A stretch of DNA of 64,000 nt from Candolleomyces eurysporus (Eukaryota; Basidiomycota; Agaricomycetes; Agaricales; Psathyrellaceae). The DNA lies in the NCBI GenBank assembly GCA_027579435.1, contig JANBPK010000927.1:1-64000 (forward strand), written 5' to 3'. Positions within the stretch are counted from its first letter, which is position 1; every line of letters begins with the position of its first letter. The notes beneath the pieces were generated by a model. It ran no database searches. It was not told the origin of the DNA and worked only from the letters and a program-made list of their open reading frames with translations. The position numbers and the translations under genes are program-made. This document shows, piece by piece, positions 12,242 through 24,256 of this stretch.

Positions 12242-12330
12242 CCACTGATGTTTCCCTAGCCACCGATGTTCTCCCAACCACCGATGTTTTCCCAGCTACC
12301 AATATTCCCCAATGACCAATGTTTTACAAC
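12242..12330 (+). repeat. 18-bp minisatellite, about 5 units
   Basis: Degenerate units of CCACYGATGTTYTCCCAR type follow each other: two or three near-identical units, then two diverged ones (CTACCAATATTCCCCAA and TGACCAATGTTTTACAAC). It lies just downstream of the F-box gene's 3' end. Confidence 0.7.
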
Positions 12331-12457
12331 CCTTAGATATTGCCCAAGGCATTTTGATTTAGATTTAATGGTCTGCTGATGTTTTACCATTCACTGGTGA
12401 TATCGCCAAGTGGTGTGCATAGCAAATCAGTGCATTAAAAATCGGTAAATCAAACTA

Positions 12458-15400
12458 CTATGCCCTCCTTTCTGAAATCTGCTGCTCGATGACACCAAGC
12501 TCTGTGTCTACAATGGAAGTCAAGTGAACATAGAGCGCAAGGTGGTGGCTCAGCATCTCGTAATGATCAAGGGCAGGCTGCAAATCTCCTGGAATCACCG
12601 GGCACAAAGAAATCCTAGTATATGATGAGTCTCAAGATCAAGCATATATCAGTAGACACACCTCACTCGATAGGTTCACTAAACTGGATGACCTCTACCC
12701 CTGATTCCGAGGATGGTCTCGAGCCCACATCAAAGTCCTCATCCTTCAGGGAAGACTCAAAGAAACTTCCCCTGGAGGAAGGCTGGCTGGGAGAGCCCAC
12801 ATCAAAGTCTTCGTCCTTCAGGGAAGATTCCTCCAACTCAATGCTTGCTGCCGAAGGTCGGCTATCTGAGCCGATGTCGAAGTCTTCATCGTTCAGAGAT
12901 GATTCCTTGACAACACTGGCCACCAAGGAAGGTCGACTGTCTGAGGCAACATTGAAGTCTTTGTCATTCAAGGATGATTCCTCGGCACTTGCTGCCAAGG
13001 AAGGTCGACTGTCTGAGCCAACGTCAAAGTCTTTGTCCTTCAAGGATGATTCCTCAACACTTGCTGCCAAGGAAGGTCGACTGTCTGAGGCGACGTCAAG
13101 GTCTTTGTCCTCCAAGGGTGATTCCTCAACACTCGCACCCGAGGGTCGACTGTCTGAGCCAATGTCAAAGTCCTCATCTGTCAAGGATGATTCCTCAACA
13201 CTGGCCGCCGAGGAAGGTAGGCTATTTTGGCTGATGTCAAAATCATCCTCTGATTCCTCCTGCTGAACACTTGCCACCGAGGAACATTGACTATCTGAGG
13301 CGACGTCAAAGTCTTTGTCTTTCAAGGAAGATTTCCTATCCAAGCCGACGTCAAAATCTTCGTCCTGCAGGGAAGATCGGCCACCGGAGCCTAGATGGGA
13401 GTCCCCCTGAGTTGAAGCACCCGCAGAAATAGGTTGGATTGGGTATGAGCTCTTCAAGTATTGAGCCTGCTGTTGTGTAGCTGCCTGCCCTGTGACCAAG
13501 GATGGTGAGGGCAACGGCGATGGGGGCAGCGCGGGGAACCTGAACACGGTATCGCCCTTCAAGGTGACTTCCAGCTCCATTGGCAGTGCGATTGGCGGTG
13601 TCAAAAGGAAAGAAGCAGAGCTTTTTCAAGGGCTGGTGCTTGATGGGAGGTTGAGAGAGAGTTTGTGGAGGTGGTTGTAGCAGGGGAGGGTTGTTTGGAG
13701 GGATTTGTAGAGCGTCTGTTCGTACAAAGATTACCGTCAGTACTGCAAGTCACGAAACAAATAGACAAAAAGAAATTGAGAGAGAGAAAGAAAACAAGAT
13801 AATGCATACCTCTTCCATCCCAGGCATCAATGCCACCTTTGTCCTAAACGAAACCTCCAGCTCCTTGAGCCCTCTCCACCTGCCTCCCTCCTGTACCTTC
13901 TCCCTGTCAAGCCCATTCCCAGTACTTTTATTATTACTGTTCTCTTTGGGTGCTCCAGACCCCAAGATCGCAGCGATGGCACCCAACACCTTCTCCACCG
14001 TCCTCTTGTCAACATTCTCGCCAAACCACACACCGAGTTTGGTTACCGAGCCGCGGAGGAAGGCCATCGCAGTGTTGGGCCTCAGCCCCGTATAGAGCGT
14101 TGTGCTGATATTCAGATACACGTTTTGCAGGTGCCTTGCTGAATGGCTGGTGGTGGTGTTCGTGTTCGGTAGCAAGATTGCGGACGACGCTGCCGAAAAC
14201 TCGGTAGCAAGAGGTGCAGATGAAGGCTGGAGGAGGGCAAGGATAGCCGGTGTCATGTGTAGGGTTGTCAGCGAGGGGAGGGTGGGTGATCCGAGTAGGG
14301 ACTGGCGCACGGCTGGGTTGATGGGTGAGATGGGGCAAGAGATGGGGAAGTAGTGCGAAAGAGGCGTCGTCGTTGCCGCCATCGGCCGGCTGCTGCTGCT
14401 GCTGCTGCTACCGCCGTTCAGCGGAACCTGGAGGAGGTGGACCGAGTTTTGCGGCTGGTGCTGGTGGATAGGTGGTGTCGAATCTTGAGGTTGATTGGGA
14501 ACTTCGTTGGTGGAATCGTCCAGCTTCGGGAACTTGAGCTCCAAGACATTGATCTGGCCATCGAGCCAAGTGAACAGAGCTGACATTTTGTCCCTGGACA
14601 TCTTGGCAGACATCAAGGTGAGGCTGCGGAGCCCAAAGGCGGTATGCTGAGCGAGGAGGGACTGGTCAAAGTTGGGGAGGGTGAGCTTGACGAGGTTCGA
14701 CATTCGCTGGAGAGCGAGCGTAAAGGTTGCTGCTAACAACCTATTCTCGAGCTCTTCTTCCTCCCAGGAGTCTTTGTACGTGTAGACCGGCCCGTCGTCG
14801 TCGTCATCATCTTCATCCTCTTTCTTTGGCTTTGGTGGGGATGGTGGGGAAAGGAAGGAAGGCCACATCTGACACACGCATTCTTGCACCAGGTTGGTCA
14901 AATCCTTCCTTGAAGCAAGCAATGCGAGCAATTTTAGAAGCTGCAAGGGCGACAGAGTGTCGAGCTCAAGCTTATAGTAGAGGTTGACGCAACCTGCAGA
15001 GCAGAACGCGCATGATAGTGGGCATAGGGGGACGACAGCCTTCTGAGGGAGGTGCAAGAACACCAAATCCAACACCTCCACTGGAAAATCAAAAGTTCGA
15101 GCCGTTTTCACTACTGTTGAGGGTGGGAGTGGGGGCGATGGCGTTGGGGGTAGTTCAGGCACAACGGTACTGTGAGCGACAGACTTGCGACCGCCTACGC
15201 TTCGCCGACAAAGTTTGTTCTTGGCTTTTTGGCTCAACGACCGGAGCAGATTCAGTGAGCTGATAGCTCTGGACCTGGTGTAGATCCCATCCGAGGAGGC
15301 ACCGCTGTTGGTAGCCTGGTCGGTCCTGTTGAGTTCTGGTTGAAGTAGGAGTGATGGGGATGGAGGGGAGTGCAAGTGACATGGCGCTTCCCAACCCACT

Positions 15401-15808
15401 CGGCCGTCGAATGTTGTCCTCCGACTTGTCATAGTCGCTCTCAATGGAGCCACCTGGGGAACGGTAGAGGTCTAACACGATGTACATGGTCCCAATCGTG
15501 TTATGGCTGCGGCTGCTGACGGACACCGATTGGGCCCCGTTGGAATTCAGGCTCGAGACAGGTAGTGGTGGTTTCCGTTTCGGACAAAACATGGAGGACA
15601 TTCGGCGCATGATACTCCCCCCTCCGCCTCCTGAGCTGCTGCCACTTGCGTCATCTCGATCATCCTCGACTGGTGGTTGTGGTGGTGGTGGCCGGCGCCG
15701 CTTTTCCTTGCGCGCCTTGTGCATGTTTTCTACAGGTGGGAGCGGGAGAGGCTTGCCGTCATTTTTGAGGGAAGGGTTGGCGGCGCGTTGGGATGAATAA
15801 AAAGGCAT
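12458..15808 (-). CDS. F-box/LRR-like protein extended by acidic tandem repeats
   Basis: Exons on the minus strand are 15808-13810, 13715-12667 and 12614-12458. Intron 1 has GT at 13809-13808 and AG at 13717-13716; intron 2 has GT at 12666-12665 and AG at 12616-12615. A one-base frame change without a plausible intron lies near 15300-15380. Correcting it gives 1068 codons in all. After a Pro/Ser-rich N-terminus comes an F-box-like segment ('FPVEVLDLVFLHLP', near 15090) and then leucine-rich segments up to about 13640. These are the usual parts of an SCF ubiquitin-ligase substrate receptor. The third part is an array of about ten acidic repeats (12680-13400), followed by a short helical tail. 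A TGA at 13628-13626 stands between the LRR part and the repeats in the same frame, so the product is either 695 aa or the full 1067 aa if the stop is an error or is read through. Confidence 0.6.
12680..13400 (-). repeat. Tandem coding repeat, about 72 bp, about 10 units
   Basis: The translated unit is about 24 aa with consensus SSLKDEDFDVGSDSRPSLAA plus SVEE. Ten units vary in length from about 15 to 26 aa. The invariant core is D-x-D-x-D/N-(V/I), highly acidic with regular Ser. Unit boundaries keep the frame. The opposite strand is also open through much of the array, which is a by-product of the repeat. Confidence 0.85.
13626..13628 (-). other. In-frame TGA between LRR and repeat parts
   Basis: The frame upstream ('LPSSTSP') and downstream ('KSSASFLLTPP') is the same, and no intron boundary is visible in the preceding 60 nt, which contain no GT. 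CGA to TGA would be a single transition. Confidence 0.6.
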
Positions 15809-17364
15809 CGATGATCAGAGGGCAATGGGACGGGTATCAGGCCCTCTGCAGCGACGAAAACGGTGGAAAGGAAAGGGAGCAGACGGAGGTAGATGGTCAC
15901 CAAGGGTGGCTCCAGAAAACCCAGGCTGGTTGCCGTTACTCGCTCCCGGTTGCCAACGTGCGAATGCACATGGGAAACAATCGCTGGATTTGCGTTTTAG
16001 GCAAATAGTGTTCTCGCTGCAGGGTCATATCCAGCCCAGAGCATTGTAGATGTTCGATGGAGAGGTGCTCTCAGCGGAACGGGTTCTCGGTGGAAGACGC
16101 TTGCAGAAGAACGTCGATCACTTCACCGGCCCATCACCGGTACCTCTTTGCCGTGCGGGCAGCAGAAACCCCCCGAGGGCCCACATCCAAGCAACCAACA
16201 TGTTTTCGCCAACTGTCAATCTAAGCCATAGTAGGAGGGCTGGATGCCTCTGATTGGTTTTCCCACATCATGTTTCAACGGGGCTAGGGGTCATTTCCTG
16301 TAATTCCTCCGCGTTTTGCCAGCGTACAGCCGGCCTATTTTCCCTTGTTTCCCTTCTTCCACCTGCCCACGGCCCACGGACTGGCGTGGTCTCCTGACCC
16401 TGCTCCCAACCCGTTCAGAGTAAAGGCGCGCTTCCACCGCCTTGGCTTGCGATCGAACTATCTGTTCATCAAGGGCCTCGAAACATCAACAGTTCGGGCC
16501 AGCAGTGTTTGCTTGGACGTCCAGGGGGTTCATCAGGTGCATTGCCCCGTCTTGCTGCCGGAAAACAACGATTAACCAGTTACCGAACAGAGGGCCAATA
16601 TATATCGCGGCGGGAAAGGCATAGAGTTCTCAACTCCTTCGAGCCTGAGAGCGACGTGTAGACGAGGCCAGTAGGAACACTGTGTTGCGCTTTCCTTACG
16701 CTGACAGGCTTGTATATACTTATAGGCATCATCTCCAAACTGCCAACTGACAGTTTCTAACTGATCGACCCTCGTGTTGCTAGGGCTGATACCGACCTAT
16801 ATCATCCTAACGCCACCATCGACCGGAGTTTTCTGCCGTACAGCTTCCCCACCGTTGAGCCTTCTTCAGCCAGAGTCCCTCGACTCGTCCACTCTTTTCC
16901 CTTATAACACGCGTCTCAGCACTCGTCACTCCTTTTCCCCAGCCACTCGTTTACTCGACACGCTCCTTCCCATTTGCCGGTTGCAAGCGGTTGCTGCCCT
17001 TGCGCTTCTGAGGCAACTTTCTTATCGCGACAACAATTTGCCATTTTGACATCCTTCCTGAATTCGCAGGACCAAGTGTACGTTAACCCAGTTCTCTCTC
17101 GCACGCTTTGCCTCCCGCTCGAATGCTCATCTATGATATCTTTCTCACCACGCATAACATCAGACAATTCTCATCAAATCAATATCAATTCCTAGAGTTA
17201 CTACCCATACCCACATTCCAAACGTCTTCTTTTCCACCCAACTCGACAGACAAACGACACTTTGCTGGTGGTTACTAGCGACTATTCAGTCGATCAAGTG
17301 ACCTTTTCGCCTTCTCCAGCCCCAGCTATCACTTCTGTCGTCATCTCGGCAACGGTTCAAAAAG
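15809..17364. other. Divergent intergenic region, about 1.5 kb
   Basis: This separates the F-box gene (minus) and the membrane-protein gene (plus), so it must contain both promoters. I see TA-rich boxes near 16598 (TATATAT) and 16712 (TATATACTTATA), and a long CT-rich tract before the ATG at 17365 that suits a 5' UTR. No gene is supported. Confidence 0.5.
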
Positions 17365-20300
17365 ATGTCGAGCTCACGCTGGGGACCTTCGAATCCCTCC
17401 TCTTCCTCCTCCACCTTCCACCCACGAAGAGCCCAGCCTCAGGATTCCGGAGCAGGGGACTCGTTCCTCTGGCTCTCGACCAGCTTCAACACTGAAGGCA
17501 ATCCTCTCGGTGCGAGAGAGGAATTTCCCGGAGAATTGGGTGGGAGTAACGGTGGTGGTGATTCATCTGTCCGAACGACTTTTGGTGGGAAGCCTTCGCG
17601 GGGAGGGTACTACAACATGGACAGGCAGCAACCGTCCACCTCCACGTCCTCGTTCAACAACGCCGGCACTGCTCAGCAACAGCCTTCGACCTCCTCCTCA
17701 AACCTCAACTCCAGATCAAATAACAACCTCACCGTAGCGCCAACAGGACCAGTGGACACATCAGCGTTCCGATCGTCGTGGACTAGCACCGACTCGGACA
17801 ACTCCAAGGCCTCGATATCGCCTTCAGACTTTGAGTTCCTGACTCCAAGCTTCATCGCGATCGACAACAATCCTTCAGCAGGGCATGGTCCGCAGCAGGG
17901 GAAAGAGGGGGGAGAAGAACAGGAATCTCGAGGCACCATCGAGTAACAGGGTGACGGGGGATAGCCATACGCTCGGTCGACTCCAATACCGCGACAGGGA
18001 GAGCTCAATCCTCCCACCCGCAAGCGTTCGGAGCGGGGTCACAGCAAGCGACAATGCCGATCCCTTGCCAGTGCGGCCGCTTCCTGAAGACTATCCATCA
18101 TCATCATATCCACCATACAGCAGCAGTAGTGCCATACCTTCATCCGCCCTCTCCCCCACCCAACCCCTCAACTTGACCCGCAAACCTTCCAATCAAAAAC
18201 CTCAGCAGCAGCCGCCGCAGAAGCAACAGAAGCAGCAGCAGCAGAAGTCCGATCGAGAACCGTTGTCGTCACCGTCGGTCCAACAACCGTTACCACAATC
18301 GACGATCGCGGGTCTGCAACAACGCACGCAGAAGCAGGCGCAGCGGTATTACCACCAGCCGCCTCCCCTCCCGGACGAGAACCAGCGCCAGGCAGCGGTG
18401 CACGGCCGGTCGGGCTCGTCCACCTCCCAGGAAAGCAGCGCCCCAAACCTCCATTCGTCGTCCACGCGGGGCAACACTCACCACGGCTCGTCGTCGACCG
18501 CGACTCCGAACGCTCCGACCTACCCCCCCCTCCTCGTTCGCCAACCCCAAGTCGTCGGCCAAAGACACCGCGCAGCAGCAGCAGCCGCACTCGAAGAACG
18601 GGAGCTACTCTGCCGCGTCCTCGGGTGCGGGGTACGTCGCCTCGGGGTCCGTCTCGCCCACCACGTCCGTCTCCGCCTCGTTTGGCGCACCGCTGTCTGG
18701 CGGCGGCGGGTTCGGCCGCACGCGAGGGAACAGCGGCGCCAGCGAGAACACGGTGGCCAAGCACCCCTATGCGAGCAGCGCGGCGTACCGGTCGGCCGTG
18801 AACGACTACAACAGCAACAACAACGACGATGGTGGTGGTGGTGGTGCGGGGTCGGGGGTCGAGCCATGAGTTGGGGTACATGCCGCAGCAGCAGCAGCAA
18901 CAACATCCGTTTGCGAGCTCGTATCATCGACGCCGCGCCCTTGAAGCAGCAGCCTAGTGCCACTTCGAGCTTGCAGCCTCTCAGGGGGAGCGCGGCGACG
19001 CGGGAGCGGGAGTCGTCGAATGGGGGGTATACGAGCGAGGGGTCGGAGGGCGTGGGGATGTACAGTGGGATNGGGAAGGATGGGGGTTGGGTCTCCGCCC
19101 CGGGTTAACCCCTCGCTACCCCCCCGGCTCTCGATCAACTTCGAATCTTGGTCACGGCGTCTCGGAAGTTCAGAGAGACAGAGACGACCCCTGGAGGTCG
19201 GATGGCGAGCATGGTGGTGGCGGTGGATGGGGGTTCAGGTTGAAGCCGTTGAAGGAGAACGGGAGTAGCAGTGGGGGAGAGGGTAGTGGTAGCGGCAAGG
19301 AAAAGAAGACGACGAGCAAGAAGGAGAAGAGGCAGTCGGCTGCGACGCTTCTCTCGTTGCGGATACGGAACATCTACCCGGTGCCTTCGCCGTCGTCGTC
19401 GCCTCCGTCCAGAGCAAGGATGAGCGGGGCTGATGGGGACAGGTACGGATTCCAAGATCCACAGCTTCTAGACGACGGGGAGAACATCGACCTTGTCATA
19501 CTGCGGTGGCTTGGTATCTTGCTGGCTTTGACGCTGCTAGCAGGCCTGATCCCGCTCCTTGGAACCATCTACGTCGTCGTTGGCCACGTCATCCTCCGAG
19601 CGAGGGTCGACGGCAGCACCGGTGCTTCTGCATTATCCTCCAACCCGTTCGCAACATCCGTCTACCTCCAAGCCCCCATCGGCAGCACAGCAAAAGCAGG
19701 CGCCCTCGGCGGAGCCATCCTCGCATTCCCCATCCTCCTATTAATCTTCATCGCTGTCGGACCAGAAAGCCTCCTGGACTTCAAGAAAAAGGTGGTCAAG
19801 TGGATGAAGATCGCCGTATCACCATCGTCATGGGAGGGAGACACATCCCAGAACCCGGACGGCGAAGAAAAGTCAACAGACCAGCAGCAGCAGCAGCAGC
19901 CGCCACAGCAAACGGCAGCAGAGCGCAGGAGAAGTCGCCGCGCAAGCAGCCTATGGGGGCCCACCGCCGCGAGCACGAGTTTCAAAGAACAGTCCACAGC
20001 GGAGCTGACCGTGAACATCATGATCAATGTGTTCCTCGCTTTTCTCTTCTTGTGTTTGGGTGCGGCGTCTGCTGCGCTGGGCGTCACCGTCCTATCACCC
20101 TCAACACTGTTGGGAAACCAGACCTCCGGGTTCCTGTCGCCTACTACCGCGGCTCTCGCGGGACTCGTTGGCGGTGCCGTTGTTTTCGGTGGAACCGTTA
20201 TCATTGGTGGGGTGTTGGCTTGGGTGATCTACGAAGGCGGAAAGCCTGTGCCGTTGGCGGAGCAGCAGCTCGCTGTTGGGTCGATCGCGGTGAGGGGTGT

Positions 20301-20448
20301 GAATGTGGGGTTGCCGAGGAATAGTGCGGCGGTTACCAACACTACGACTCAGAGTCAGACTATGAGGAGCGGGACGAGCACGTTCTTTGGTGGTGCGCCG
20401 ACTGCGACGAACCATAGTAGAGATCCCAGTGATGGGAGGTGGGTGTGA
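17365..20448 (+). CDS. Q/S-rich four-TM membrane protein (about 1025 aa)
   Basis: The start ATG is at 17365 and the stop ends at 20448. The frame changes six times between 17.9 and 19.13 kb. Each change is explained by one surplus base in a G or C run (about 17907, 18525, 18852, 18943, 19083, 19124). With these removed the length is 3078 nt, open throughout and intronless. The N-terminal 650 residues are Ser/Gln/Asn-rich and disordered, with a CAG-rich polyglutamine tract at 18200-18250. The C-terminal part has four hydrophobic segments (about 19485-19590, 19690-19770, 20005-20090, 20140-20230). Loop 2-3 has a second short Gln tract and a basic stretch. No family is recognised. The topology fits an integral membrane protein with a long cytosolic tail. 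Confidence 0.65.
19072..19072. other. Ambiguous base N
   Basis: A single N lies in GGGATNGGGAAGG inside the frame-shifted stretch of the membrane-protein gene. It does not itself break the frame but marks low consensus quality. Confidence 0.95.
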
Positions 20449-21111
20449 TGTGGGCAGGTCTACTACAATTTCGTTCTTCCGACCTGTTCTTGTGTCTTTT
20501 TCTTTCGTTGTGTTGTGTGATAGATGGAATTAGCTTATTTTTTATTTTTATTTTTCCGAAACAGACATTTCTCGATCTACTGACTGTACTTTCTCACTGC
20601 ACAATTTTCTTGTCTGTTATGCTCTGCGTATCGCTCATACTAGTACAGTCTCATGGCAAGCCACTTGTTGTACATAGCCCCCTCAATTTTTTCATATCCG
20701 TGCTGGATGCATTACTGCTACACATCCTATGTCATATATGTAAATAAACCATCAGTACCACATCAGTCATTTCCACTTCAGCTACCGTATGCCACCAATC
20801 GCAATTCTCGAAAATTTCGACTCTACTCGTCTTGGTCAGACAGCTCTTTGTATGATTGGCTGCTCAGTGTCCGGCCACCGATAACCGTCTACCTGAGGCT
20901 CGGTATCTCGACGCTCCTTGCACCCGAGCCCGCTTAGGATTGTCGGGATGAGCCAACCGAATTCGGCTATCACATCGTGACCTCCTTCGTTATCCGCGAT
21001 TTACTTCCGTCTCTCATATGACATGGGGGTATAAAACCTCAGTATTGCATCATTTGGAGAACTCAATAACCATCTCATCGATTTCCGTCTCGTCCTCTCA
21101 CAGCAATTCCA
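20449..21111. other. Intergenic region, no gene seen
   Basis: T-rich sequence after the membrane-protein stop fits a 3' UTR. Short open frames here lack coding features. The peroxiredoxin promoter lies at the right end. Confidence 0.5.
21030..21036 (+). promoter_or_regulatory. TATA box of the peroxiredoxin gene
   Basis: TATAAAA lies about 80 bp upstream of the ATG at 21112, and a CT-rich stretch follows. Its position fits a TATA-type core promoter. Confidence 0.55.
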
Positions 21112-21881
21112 ATGGCCCCCGAAGCATCGCTCGCAAAGGTCAAGCCCCAGATTGCCGCTGGCGCTACTATCCCTACTGTATCAGTCAAGGAAGATGCGGC
21201 CGATAAATCGAGCACCTTGACGCTGAAGGGGAAGAACGTCATCGTATGTGCCCCTCTTTGTTCAGATCTCTTTTTTCGAAGATGCTAAGCTGGGGTGATC
21301 TACTGCACAGATCGGTGTCCCTGGAGCCTTTACCACTCCCTGCAATGCACACATTCCGGGCTATATTGATTCGTACGAGCAGTTCAAAGCCAAAGGCGTC
21401 AGTGAAATTTTCGTCGTTGCTGTAAACGATACCTTTGTTACCAAGTGGGTGATGCTTCCCTAATTAAACAGGCTTGATGCCCGCTCCTAACGAATATTGA
21501 TATGTTAGAGCGTGGAAGGAGAAGCTTGCCCCCAACGGAACCCGTATGATCCCCACCTCTGAGGTTCTTCCCTGATAGATACTGATAACTATCCTTTATT
21601 CGTGCCGTCAGCAATTCACTTCATCGCAGATGATCAAGGAGAATTCATTGCGGAACTTGGATTCCTTTTCGATGCCAGCGGCCTTTTGGGAGGGCCTCGA
21701 TCTAGGGTATGTTTTCACGACGGAAGCATTCAACGTGAAATTAGTGATTAACTTCGCGATCTCCTTGTATTAGCGCTTCGCGATCATCACAGAAGACGAC
21801 AAGGTGGTCAGCGTTGCTGTGGAGGAGAAGCCGCCTCAGGTGACTGTAACAAGCGCCGAGTCCATTCTTGAGAAAGTTTAG
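21112..21881 (+). CDS. Type-II peroxiredoxin (PRX5/AHP1-like), 167 aa
   Basis: Five exons (21112-21243, 21311-21444, 21509-21543, 21612-21706, 21774-21881) join to 504 nt. The product belongs to the thioredoxin-fold Prx5/AHP1 group, which reduces H2O2 and alkyl hydroperoxides. The active-site block 'VPGAFTTPCNAHIPGY' carries the peroxidatic Cys at residue 55, with the conserved Pro, Thr and the later Arg of 'GPRSRRFAII'. No other Cys exists in the protein, so it lacks the resolving Cys of yeast Ahp1 and should work as a 1-Cys enzyme or with an outside thiol. There is no targeting peptide, so it is probably cytosolic. The exon 2 donor (GTGGGT) is weak, but the phase and family alignment ('VTKAWKEKL') support it. 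Confidence 0.9.
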
Positions 21882-23322
21882 AGCAGAGCCCAGCGAGTCC
21901 GCAGGCGCCCGATAGACAAATGTAAATGTACACGAGCTAGTGTATCTCACATAACCGCCCTTTTTCCGCCCATTCAGTTGATTGCGTCTGCTATTTGAGT
22001 CCGATCAAACAGGGTGACTACATACCAGTGGAAATCCCGTCTTCGAGGCCCGGGATTGGAAGAACGAAAGAAGTTAAAGCCAGAGTATTGTATTCGTGCA
22101 TCAAGAAGACACAGCGGGTACTAGTTCCGACAGTTGGGTCAACGTATTCACGATACATCTGTGCCATCGATTCGAAGAGCTGTAGACTCTCCCCTGTTCT
22201 GGTACATTCGCCGGCTCTGACAAAAACTTTTTCGACATCCCGTTCGGTCACTGACGTAAGGTGTAAGTGGTCAAATGACATGGGAAGCCCAATAATGCTT
22301 CAATTCCAGGGTCTGCAGCGGAGGTTGCCGTCGGTCTAGGTGCTAAGGGTCCCGGTTGTCAGGTATGAGCCTTACCTCGAGGCGAGCATGCCGAGAGGAA
22401 CAATGAAAAATCGTCAACGGTAACCGCGCACAGCATGGCATCTTAGGAAGCGACGCGAGGAACCAACGGATGAAAGATGTGGTGTATGACATTCACTTCC
22501 TTACTTCTAATGCGTATCTGATCTCAGAAGATCCATTCTATGCAAACGCTTGTTCTTTCGGCTTCTTCAGTGCTCAGAACCGCAAGATGACAGTGTTCGA
22601 TTCTGAGATCCCATTGTTGTGAATCACCAGCCCCGTATACTAGTAAACCCTGTCAGAGATTCAAAGCCTTTTGACAGACCCTTTTGACAGGTAGAGACCC
22701 CTTCTGTCTCAATTATGACATTTGGGGTTTGTAGAGCGGTTCTCTGGCCTCGTGTTGCTGCGGAATGTCCTCCGAAGAGGAAATGCCCACCTTTACGGTC
22801 CCGTTCTTTTGAGATCTGCCAGAATCGGAGTACTTCGGCCCAGCTCAAAGGGTCACCTGTCCAGTGAAAGGTAGCAATAACATGTTCCAAAACGCCATTG
22901 AATTGACAAGATGAGCCATTAAGGTTTAGTAGCGACCGTTACCTCCGAGAACATTATCTCGATAGTCGGGTTAGTTCTCTTCGCAGTGCCGGTACAAGAG
23001 TCAGCTGTACCGCTGGAGATTTCTCTTCGAAGTAATATAACGAAGTCTTGCCGATGCTTGCCATTCTTGTCGACACTGGCACTGCGAACGCTGGAGAGCT
23101 GAGTGGGTCAGATTACCCTTTCGGAAGGACCCTGAGTTACCGAGTAAAAGCACCAGTATAGCCACCAAGAACGGATCGGAGGAGATCGACTGCTTATTTC
23201 GAGAGACCATAAATATTTAAACATCACCATGGACAACTCCGTCTTCGTTTTTCTTCCCCTTCTCTCGTCCACTTATCTTGGCTTGTGCATGTAGAGGCTC
23301 TCTCACCGCCTCTCCTGATAGC
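21882..23322. other. Intergenic region, no gene seen
   Basis: About 1.4 kb without a supported gene. A TA-rich string at 23207-23218 (CATAAATATTTA) may be the TATA element of the next gene. Confidence 0.5.
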
Positions 23323-24256
23323 ATGTCTGATAAATACACGGTTGAGTGCAAGTTCAAACACGTCTGGCTGATCAGATTTACTTACGAACCATCTCATGCA
23401 GTTAAATCACAGTACCAAAAGTGGGGGACAGCTGGCGGCTGGAGACGCGCGTCTCTACTTAACGGACCACGCTGCAAGGAAGAACAATCCGACAACGACA
23501 ACAGGACTTCCAACACCGCCCACCTCTCCGGAACGAGCGCCTAACGCTTCACGTTTTCCGTGGCAACGGATAGGAGACAGCTCCTTGACCAGTCTGTCAA
23601 GCCCAAACCTTCGGACCCCAGGATCTTTACTTCCTGATGTTTCATACATGTCGAAGCATGTTCCCCCATCAAATTATCCTGATCCCCGCATCCCCCCACA
23701 GCTAAATTACTCGAACTCCCCTTATTGTCCCGTGCCGCTTCCATCCCCTCCACACCAAATTTACCTACACCCCCTTCTGCAACGGTCACAAACACCTGGG
23801 ATCATTTGGGACGCTCGTGCGCCGATCAACACTGCTACTTGCATGCTCAACGTACAGCACGGCAACTGGTTACAGATCTGCGCTTCTACTCCAGGTCTGA
23901 GATCCCTCACCATTAGGAGTGATTTCGTGGACCGACCCATTATGGTTTTCGACTCCAATGGAGCATTTATCTCTATTGGAGACGTACTGGAAGCCGTCTA
24001 CCGAGCCCTCAGAAGCGTTGGACAAGCTGTCAAGTCGATCGACGACCACGAGGGGTCGGAACACGTCCCCATTAACTTCGGGATGTCGCTTTTGGGAAGA
24101 CGGGACTTTGATCGCATCACAGGTCCGGATCACGATCGAGTTTCTCCTAGTGGCGGTGCGGGCGCCCACCGTGACACACTGACTGGTCAATGGAGGTGGG
24201 GCGGCCTCGTCGAGAGTCCAATGGAAAGGCACGTTTGGATTTTGCTTCTGGCATGA
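23323..24256 (+). CDS. DUF6699-like basidiomycete protein
   Basis: A six-codon first exon (23323-23340, 'MSDKYT') joins exon 2 (23402-24256) over a 61-nt intron. The total is 873 nt (290 aa). The N-terminal half is Pro/Ser-rich. From about 23800 comes a pattern typical of the mushroom-specific DUF6699 family: 'IIWDARAPINTAT', then 'LRSLTI' and 'VFDSNGAFISIGDVLEAVYR' (a beta-rich core with a 'V.DVL..IYR.LR' helix). The family has no known biochemical role. The C-terminus lacks the longer conserved end I would expect and is Gly/Arg-rich, so a missed intron or truncation near 24130 is possible. Confidence 0.65.

Larger units (their letters stand above)
8920..12457. other. Gene-poor AT-rich repeat region
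   Basis: No convincing gene is seen here. Open frames such as 10595-11146 (minus) and 11891-12163 (plus) lack splice-supported extensions, recognisable motifs or coding-like composition. The stretch holds the MITE at 10305-10576, direct repeats near 9050 and 9166, a minisatellite at 12242-12330, and a tRNA A-box-like string near 11398. It reads as accumulated, decayed small elements. Confidence 0.6.

Noticed and set aside
12622..13266. 214-codon plus-strand frame with Ser-rich repeats
   Set aside because: It is the reverse of the acidic coding repeat array. The minus strand has splice sites and a continuous gene on both sides.
22000..23200. Several open frames of 60-115 codons as small genes
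   Set aside because: They overlap on both strands, have no motif, splice support or coding-like composition.
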